A stretch of 64,000 nucleotides of DNA from Carettochelys insculpta (taxonomy: Eukaryota; Chordata; Testudines; Carettochelyidae). The stretch lies in assembly GCF_033958435.1 (NCBI RefSeq), contig NC_134145.1, forward strand, positions 34,995,501-35,059,500, given 5' to 3'. Under the pieces are notes generated by a model, which searched no databases, had not been told where the DNA came from, and saw only the letters and a list, made by a program, of their open reading frames with translations. Each line of letters begins with the position of its first letter. Positions within the stretch are counted from its first letter, which is position 1. Both the position numbers and the translations under genes were made by a program. Shown one piece after another: positions 56,560 through 64,000 of this stretch.

Positions 56560-56690
56560 ATCTGGCAAAGTGGGTCTTTGCCCACGAAAGCTTATGCTCA
56601 TACATTTCTGTTAGTCTATAGGGTGCCACAGGACCCCTCATTGCCTTTGCAGATCCAGACTAACACAGCTACCCCTCTGATACATATTGG
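56560..56690 (+). mobile_element. Penelope-like 3' tail only
   Basis: GTGGGTCTTTGCCCACGAAA (56570-56589) and CTTATGCTCATACATTTCTG are the PLE tail seen at 17094-17175. AGATCCAGACTAACACAGCT (56651-56670) and ACCCCTCTGATAC follow, the extreme 3' end. The CTGATGA box has decayed to CTGGCAA (56562-56568). The insertion is very 5' truncated. Confidence 0.8.
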
Positions 56691-57344
56691 ATGAGATTCT
56701 CTTATAGTTAAGGCATCATTAGAAGATGATTATTCAATTGGTTGTTTAGAGTGGATCATTTTGGCTATGTCTACACAGCACCACAAGCTTGAAATAAGCT
56801 ATACAATTTGTGTTATGCAAATTGCATAGCTTATTTTGAGCAGATTTCAGAACAGGGTATTTCAGCATGTGGCACTGCCTGAATGGCACCACAGGCAGAA
56901 ATAGAGCCCCATTCTTCTTCGAGTGGTTGCTCATGTGCATTCCAAGTTGGGTGTGCACTGGCACATGCCCAGTTGCTGAAAGACTTTTGCCCTAGCCAGT
57001 AGCGCTAGGGTCAGTGCAGCACCCTGTGGAGTGATGCCCATATTGGGGCCCATATATGCACTGCTCACCCCTCCCCCGCTCAGTTCCTTCTCGCTGCACT
57101 GTCGATAGCTGGAGCTCTCTCACTTCTTGTATATGGCTGGTAGCCTTTACTTGTAAATTAGTTGATAGCTAGTGTAAATAGTTGTAAATAGTTTAGATAG
57201 TTGTCTTTTACTTGTAAATAGTTCTACTTAATGGTTAGTGAGCCGAGGCAGGACTCTAACCCCTCTCAGTGCTTCCATGCCAGGGGATGCCCAGATCTCC
57301 AGGTTTTAAAATCTGCTCAAAATGCGGCAAATGAATGCGCAAGA

Positions 57345-57580
57345 GGGACCTACTTAAGACTTATCTGAGCTTCCTAGGTGAGGCTTACCTCCGGTAACAT
57401 TGTTCTATATGCAAGGCCCTCAAGCCTAGAATGTTGAAAGACAGGGCTCAGCGGCTGAAGGTGTTGCTGATGGAGGCAACCTTGCGTCCGGACATTTCCC
57501 TGGTGGGAGCTCAGAGTGGTGCATCGTCGGTTCAGAGCGCTCCAGCACCATTGGTGCCATCAGAGAGCTCCCAGTCCTGA
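57345..57580 (+). pseudogene. DIRS-C gag-like N-terminal remnant
   Basis: Broken frames contain ICSKCGK and HCSICKALKPRMLKDRAQRL, a Cys/His-rich CxxC...HCxxC pattern followed by a basic stretch and LKVLLMEATLRPD. This resembles the N-terminal region of other DIRS gag-like proteins, but a stop lies between the Cys pairs. Confidence 0.55.
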
Positions 57581-57659
57581 GAGCAGGACTTGGTGCCTAC
57601 CACTCCTTGGTCTCCCCGTTCCGCGTTAACCACGACATCACCTTAACCGGTGTTCTGTC

Positions 57660-58083
57660 CAAAGCCCCATGCCTACCCTAGGGAGCAGAGCTTACATAGC
57701 TTGGATATTCGGAGGGTGCTGGCCTTCTATACAGACAGGACCAGACCCTTCTGAAAGGCTCTACAGTTGTTTGTTGCAGTCACAGATAGGATGAAGGGGC
57801 TCCCAGTCTCCTGTCAGTGGCTCTCCTCCTGGCCTGTATCAGGGAGTGCTACAAACTGACGGGGTTCCCCCTCCCCCAATCAGAGCGCACTCTTAACAGG
57901 GCACAGGCATCCTCCACAGCGTACTTGGCCAGGGTTCCTATCCAAGATATCTGCAGGGCGGCCACTTGGTCCTCCATTCACATGTTTTTAGCGCATTACA
58001 CATTGACACAGCATGCACAGGAAGATGCTGCAGTGGGTAGGGCTTTCCTGCACTCCTTCTGGGGCTCTGACCCCACCTTCTAG
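57660..58083 (+). pseudogene. DIRS-C tyrosine recombinase, C-terminal part
   Basis: The segment corresponds to the last part of the DIRS-A/B recombinase: SLDIRRVLAFYTDRTRPF (stop after it), then ACIRECYKLTGFPLPQSE, then CRAATWSSIHMFLAHY to 58083. The box I Arg region is deleted. The box II motif at RTLNRAQASS is degenerate (no HxxR). It is fused at about 57657 to gag-like sequence, so an internal deletion removed all intermediate domains. Confidence 0.8.
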
Positions 58084-58589
58084 GCATTGGCTTGCATTCA
58101 CCCGACTTGGGATGCACATGAGCAATAACTCAAAGAAGAAAAGACAGTGACCTGTTCTGTAACTGGGGTTCTTCGAGATGTTTTGCTCACGTCCATTCCA
58201 AAACCCTCCCGCCTTCCCCACTGTCGGAGTAGCTGGCAAGAAGGAACTGAGCGGGGGGCTGGTCGGGTGGTGCATATATGGGCCACTCTACAGGCACCAG
58301 TCCAGGGGGCACCGCACTGACCCTAGGGCTACTGTCTAGGGCAAAAAGCTTCCAGCAACTGGGCATGTGCCAGTGCACACCCAACTTGGAACAGACATGA
58401 GCAACACATCTCGAAGAACACCAGTTACAGAACAACTGTCTTTTTTGAGGCATCCCTGCACTCCTTCTTTTGCAATGAGGTTTGCAGGGATGCCAGAATA
58501 GCATGCTCGTTATCTCGAAAACTGTCTCAAGACAATGGGCACATTGCTTAGAAATGGGCAGCTATTTCAGCCATGTAGACATAGCCTTT

Positions 58590-59335
58590 GTGTTAGCTGA
58601 TGTCAATTTGGCAATATCTCTTCAGCATTTGATTAGTTCACCAAAGAAATAAAGGTATTGCAAAGCAGGAAGGAATGGATACGTTTAATTCCCAGTATAA
58701 AATCTGAATGGATTCTGATTACTTTCCTAATGCTTTCAAAAGCTTATTTCAGGTTAAACAGTTAAGTCCTGAAATAGAAACAGACAGTGATTCATACAAC
58801 CAGAACACAGACCAAAACAATCATCCTTTGCTAAATCTGAAGTAAGTCTTAATATCATAATAAAATTGAAACCTGGGCCTAATCCTGGCTAGACCATTGC
58901 AATGTTGTGAGCTTTTTTCCCCCAATTAGTAAAAAGCAGGATATTGTCTAGTAAATAGAGGTAGATAAATTTCTGCTCTTTATTTTGTGCAGTATGTCCA
59001 AGAAAATAAAGATGACACTTTCTGCTAACTTTGAAGTAAATGAGAAATCTGCCTCAGTACTTCCTAGGACCCAGCTTCTGCATCTTATCTCTGGATTTTT
59101 GAAACACACTCCTCCTTTTCCAGGAAGTGTTTCATGGTTCTTGCAGATGTGTATTGGTTGTGCTGGTAATATAGTCCTGACCTTTAAGATAAAAGGAGTA
59201 CCACCAAGTATTTTCATTTGAATACAATCATAAAATGATTAGGAATCCAAAGTGAAATGTGATCACCAATTTTGTGTGAGATAAGCCTATTTTAATATTA
59301 AGTATATTTTTTCAGTTTCAATCTCTTCTGGTGGA
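58590..59335. other. Stretch without recognisable gene
   Basis: Unassigned AT-rich sequence. No motif recognised. Confidence 0.5.
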
Positions 59336-59655
59336 AGTACAGTTTGTACCTCCCTAGTCCAGCACTCTCTCATCTGGCACCATCTGTAATCTGGCATGAT
59401 TTTAGCCACCCAGATGACCACTTATCATGGATGTGGCCAAGTTTCCAGCAGTCCCATAGTTTGTTTGTAGCCACCAATCCTGGATCTCAGTATTCTGTGT
59501 TGTTAATTTACCCCTAAATGTCTTCTAACAGCCCAGTAAGCAGTGGAAGTGTTACTAATGCTGCTAGACAATATTGACCTCCCATGGTCCAGCAAATTCT
59601 CTAGTATGCATTAGTCATGTTCTGAGGGTACCCAGACCTGAGACATTCAACATAT
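59336..59655. mobile_element. Mariner/pogo-like MITE remnant
   Basis: Left end TTTGTACCTCCCTAGTCCAG (about 59341-59360), then CACTCTCTCATCTGGCACC and CCACTTATCATGGATGTGGC. The right end is decayed (GGGTACCCAGACCTGAGACA). The interior CCTCCCATGGTCCAGC near 59580 repeats the end motif. The family is assigned by end style only. Confidence 0.5.
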
Positions 59656-62453
59656 ACCAAATCACACTTAGAAAGATATGAATAATAAAATTTGTTATGA
59701 AAAGAGAATATATTTATCCATTTGCCATTCTTAATATTAAATATTACCAAGACTGTGGTACCCCAACTACAATATTTGGGAAAATTTCCTTACCAAGAAA
59801 AAAAATGAACAAAATAAATTAAAAAAGTAGGACGTTTGATATTTGATTATTAACTCCACAAGTAATCACACAGTTATGTCAATTTTTGTTTTGTATTGGA
59901 ATAAATAATGATAGATAGCAATGTAGACCATATTCAGATCTGTTACATGAGTGAAAATTGGAAATTATGGCACCAAATTTAGTGGAATTGCGCTTGATTC
60001 ATACAGGTGTAACTCAGATCAGAAACTGGCAACATGTTTTTACAGTATTGACTTCTTTTTCTATTGGTTCCCAATTGTTTTCTTAGGAAAATCCCAGAAT
60101 TAACAAATATTTTTCTAATCTCCATATGCTGGTTTAGAATGTTTTATTTGGCTCTGATTCATTCATATATTTCATTTGTATGGAACAGTGCCACATTTCA
60201 GATCCAGATTTCCTTTTCTCTTCTGTAGGTCTTGTCTGGTGTTGGGTCACCATTTATTTTTGTAAATTATTGGAGTGGAAAGTATTGAACTATTAAAAAA
60301 AACAATTACAGAAAAGTTTATTCACATTTAAAGATGTTACTGTCATATCAGGAGGTGTTTCCTGCTTTTCTAATTCCTGGTTGGGTTCTGTCTCACCACG
60401 GTGACCAGACCTAGTGAATTTAGTCACTTTGCAGAGATCCCATATTATTATGTGTATGCACACAGCCTCATATGGGACTCATGCTAGGAACCTTGCGGTC
60501 CATGGGGAAAATCTATGCCATGTGAACAGAAGGAAATTACTGTGGTATGGCCACTCTGCTTTTCCAGAGAGCCTATCTGGATGCACAACACCAACTTAAC
60601 CTTGAGAAAAGCATTGTGTATAATAGAAGTTCAAGAGAAAATTTCTGCTGATTTTCGGATATGCAGTACATTGTGTTCCTTCATTGCGTTTATTGTGGTT
60701 CCTCTTAAAAATATGACCCAAGAAACAGCGCAGTGTTTTTGTAAATATAATTCTGAACACATATACCTGTATATGCTGGCCAGCAATGTAACTATGTTAA
60801 CCTCAAAAACGTAAGCCATAAATGTATTATAATTTGTAGACCCTCATTTTCTGCATAAAATCAGCCACTAACATACCTAATCCCCACCTTACATATAATT
60901 TTATTTCTATAAAATAAAATCAAGATTTTGACTACAAAACCATCAACAAATTGTTTAGCTTTGTATTTCATTCCTTTTTAAACAAATGTAATAAATATCG
61001 TGAATTAGATATTATTTATGAATAGTATCATAGTGCCTAGGAACCCTGATCATAGTTAGCAGTTGTTACAATAGTATGCCATATCCAGGGCAATATGATG
61101 AGCATGAAGTGACAATGAATATTAGTTCCCAAGAAAGGGAAAATAAGTGTGTGTGTGTATGTGTTCTTTGGCATGGCTTATCTGCAGTTGCCTATGCGTA
61201 TATAAGTGAGGTCTACAAGGAAATGCACCCTGTCTCTGTGGCTATAGATGGTGCCTCAAAAATGTAAAGCCCTGATATTCTGTCACCTTTGATCACATCA
61301 GGCAGTATCTTACTCTGTGACTAGTCCTGAATGAGATCAGTAGGACTTTTCATGGAGTAAGCCACTAATTGACATGAGTGAGAGACTGTCATAATTAGGA
61401 CTTTACTTTATTGGAAAACAAGAAGACACATTTCTGAAGACTTCACAGCACATGGGCAGTTCTGGAAAAGCCAAAGCTCCACCTTCAGATGTCCCATGTA
61501 TCCCACTAAAATGTCTTATTCATGTACGTTGATAAAAATAGACTCATGAGAATCTCTAATAACAGAGACTGACTCATTTCAAAAGAGATTGCAGCCAGTT
61601 TGTCCTGTTCAGTACATTTGTTTTCAAATCCCAAATCACTTAAAAGCTTGTGCAATTCCCTTCTCTATCATAAATCAGCAAGTTTTGGGAATAATACTTA
61701 GCTGCTGTTATTCTGAAACTAAGTCAAACAAACTAGCATCAAAGCCAGTATGATCACCATATAAGGAGTTTCATGTGTGTCGTAGATGAAAACAGGAACA
61801 CAGAGTGATTTTCATCAATAGTATCATAGCAGCATACGAGTCAGGTCTGTGATGTCTGAGTACAGAAGTCCTATTAAGTTATTCTTTTAAATAGTGTGAA
61901 ATAAAAATAGAGTCAGAAAATCCATCTCTTCACAAGATGGAATTATTTTCTCTTGCCTTTATACCATAATACTGTGTAGCATCACAAAATTCATGCTTAA
62001 GCTATGGATACACCACCAATTTTGTCAATATAACCTATGTTGCTCAGGGATGTAAAAAAAAAAAAACCCAAAACAAAAAACCCTGCATGACAAGTTAGGC
62101 TGATAGAAGTGCCGTTATGGTTAGCGCTGTGGTGGTGCCATAATTTCTACTCCCACAATAAGTACTGGCCATTTGTGGAGGTGATTTCATTACTTGCATG
62201 GGTAAGATCTCTCCCACTGGCTTGCAGCAGCTACCTGAACAATTTTACAGTGGCCCAGGTGCATCGATAAAACTGTGACACTGTAAACTTGCTAACGTAG
62301 TCATGACCTGAAATTTTAACTTCCCCAGAATTTGTGTAGGTGTTTGGTTTTGGGTAGAGATGGTCATGAAGTGTTTTCCCCCTCTAAAATACATTAAAGA
62401 AAATATTTTTGCACGTTTTTTAGACAGAAAAGCCAATCATTTTCAAGTTTTTG
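59656..62453. other. Stretch without recognisable gene
   Basis: Mostly AT-rich host-like sequence. A GTGTGTGTGTGTATGTG microsatellite lies at about 61149-61165 and an A-rich tract at 62051-62085. No gene or clear transposon. Confidence 0.5.
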
Positions 62454-63171
62454 TGTAACAGGGTCACACTCACCTCTTGTGAGTGTCCTCTGGCTGAGAG
62501 TATGTAGAGGTTTTTCATTGACTCAGCCCTCTGGCCAAGTCACACACAGTCTGTGTGTAAAATACAACAAACCCCTTCCAGATTCAAGGCCAAACTGGGC
62601 TTCTTTTGGTGCCCTCCTTAATGTCTCTCAGTTTGTTCTCACTCTGGAATAAAATGGTGGCCCAGGGCTTCTGTCCTGGAGACAATGTCTTCACCATCTC
62701 AGGGCCTTTCTGGTTCCAGCCCTTAGGCCATTCCCCCTGTGGCTGATGGGAGTGGACCCCATCCCACCCTCTTCTCTGGGCCCCAAGCCAGGGACTCTGT
62801 AGATAGCAGCTGTCTGCTGTGTCTGTTCCACTACTGCTCTGATTTCCTGGGCCGTTTCCCTACAGCCCTGTGCTGTCTTTGCCCTTATCTCAGGGCTCTG
62901 TCTCGTTTGCTGTGAGTTCTTCACACAGAGCTGTCCACAACAATGCTACTCTTCTGGCCAGTCTTCACTCCTTGTGTTTCACAAAACAACCAACTCCTGT
63001 TTTGTTCCTTACTTTCTTTATATTGTCTTCCTGGCACCTGACTACCTGCTTCTCCTGTAGCCACTCTGTGCTGCTTGGGGTACCTTAACTGCCTTTTTTC
63101 CAGGGGAGGGGGGGAAAGGTGACAAGAGCAGAAGACCTCCAGCAGGGGTCCTCAGGACCCAGTCTACCACA
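62454..63171. mobile_element. Possible solo LTR (low confidence)
   Basis: The block begins TGTAACAGGGTCACAC, ends CTACCACA (TG...CA) and contains an AATAAA near 62648 and a C/T-rich body. Its composition differs from the surrounding AT-rich DNA, and its 718-bp length would fit an LTR. The flanking bases (TTTTG and TCATA) do not form a clear target duplication, and no viral coding remnant is adjacent, so the family is unknown. Confidence 0.3.
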
Positions 63172-64000
63172 TCATATTTCGTCTAAAAAACAAATTGAAA
63201 ACCAACAATTTTCAGTTTTATAATGAAAAAAGTCAATGTTTTGCAAAACCCACAGATCTGTTTCTGATTTTTGGGAATTTCTATGTGAACTTCTGTATGT
63301 TAGTTGTAAATTAATTGTGTGTGTATGGAAAAAATAGTTTTTTGACCAAACCCAGTTTTTCTAATGAAAATGTTTTGACTCTCTCTACTTACAGGTTTTT
63401 GGTATGGGCTATTATACAAGTAAGGAACTGCAAAGGGTAGAAATACAGTTACAAATACCTTGTGCATTTGAGTACATTGAATTCTGAGTTTTGGTTCACC
63501 CTTCATAGATAAAAGGGCCACTTCATAATTCAGAGCTTGATGTGAGCTCAGCAGCCTCAACATATGTGGAGTATTTGGTACTGTACTTGGAATTGTTGTT
63601 TGGGCTCATGTCTTATTCAGAGACTTTCAGAGAAGAGGGAGTCATATAATTCAGAAGAGAGAGTACTACCTCTTTCTTAGGGCTTGATCTAAAGTCCAGT
63701 GAAGTCACTTGGAGTTTTTTCCACTCACATCATCAGGTCTTAAAACCATACATAGTCTCTTTATTGTTCTCCTAAACCTTTAGGCCACAGTATAACAGAC
63801 ATTTCAAATATGTGGATGCCATACTAAGAATAACGGGGAGAACAGAGATACTTATTATAAAAAATATGCCCAGCAAGTTTTGAGAAACTTGCATCACTAT
63901 AAGTTTGTTCTGTAATGGACTAATTATTGAAAAAAAATCTGCTGACTCTAAAGAGTTAACACAATCTGAAATTATGTGAACTGTAAATTGATGACCAGAA
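63172..64000. other. Stretch without recognisable gene
   Basis: Unassigned AT-rich sequence to the window end. No motif recognised. Confidence 0.5.

Larger units (their letters stand above)
56914..58440 (+). mobile_element. DIRS retrotransposon copy C, internally deleted
   Basis: Inverted ends TTCTTCGAGTGGTTGCTCA and TGAGCAACACATCTCGAAGA, sharing GTTGGGTGTGCACTGGCACA-type sequence inside (56949-56968 and mirrored at 58363-58382). The inside holds a gag-like start (57350-57600) and a recombinase end (57660-58083) with RT and RNase H missing. The family differs from DIRS-A/B. Further right-side inverted segments lie at 58104-58210. No target duplication is expected or seen. Confidence 0.82.
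56763..58586. mobile_element. Harbinger MITE containing a DIRS remnant
   Basis: TIRs GGCTATGTCTACACAGC (left) and GCCATGTAGACATAGCC (right), flanked by TTT at 56760-56762 and 58587-58589. The MITE body is split into 56763-56913 and 58441-58586 by DIRS-C. The outer parts contain TTGAAATAAGCT and CTATTTCAGCCATG inverted-repeat segments of the Harbinger style. Confidence 0.8.

Overview
This window looks like non-coding nuclear DNA from a reptile, most likely a cryptodiran turtle. I found no host exon, tRNA or rRNA gene. Every recognisable reading frame belongs to a transposable element. The turtle call rests on the element mix: CR1 LINEs with an (ATTCTTATG)-like tail, DIRS elements, Penelope-like elements (PLEs), several PIF/Harbinger families, hAT-like and mariner-like MITEs, and one copy resembling the tRNA-derived Cry I SINE of cryptodires. 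Crocodilians share much of this mix, so the lineage is an inference.

Layout. 1-1376 is the 3' end of a CR1 LINE with an open reverse transcriptase (RT) frame running off the window edge. 1377-12856 holds two DIRS tyrosine-recombinase (YR) retrotransposons head to tail (DIRS-A and DIRS-B). They share one inverted-repeat junction at about 6856-7226, and DIRS-A carries a 237-bp PLE terminal-repeat insert. 12857-15984 is mostly unremarkable. 15985-25950 holds a decayed CR1, two PLE fragments with GIY-YIG endonuclease remnants, a Harbinger MITE, an old antisense LINE, a Harbinger transposase pseudogene and a mariner-like MITE. 25953-43693 is mostly old sequence with scattered MITEs, CR1 pieces, a SINE and a tandem pair of PLE terminal repeats. 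43694-45098 is a minus-strand PLE split by a Harbinger MITE.

49944-54070 is the most intact element: a 4.13-kb PIF/Harbinger transposon with matching terminal inverted repeats (TIRs), an ATG target duplication, a Myb/SANT-like gene on + and a DDE transposase gene on -. Splice sites can be inferred in both genes. The Myb gene appears damaged by two in-frame TGA codons; the transposase frame is open. A 436-bp fully palindromic Harbinger MITE lies 180 bp downstream. 56763-58586 is another Harbinger MITE with a deleted third DIRS element (DIRS-C) inside it. The remainder holds one mariner/pogo-like MITE, a possible solo LTR and unassigned DNA.

How the parts relate. The Harbinger Myb-like protein and transposase would normally act together to mobilise the element and its short derivatives at 17356-18036 and 43959-44656, which share its ends. 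The PLE remnants carry hammerhead-ribozyme-like motifs (CUGANGA, a helix, then GAAA) in their terminal repeats and 3' tails. The nesting gives a relative order: CR1 appears to have entered DIRS-A, a PLE repeat entered DIRS-A, a Harbinger MITE entered a PLE, a PLE entered a CR1, and DIRS-C entered a Harbinger MITE.
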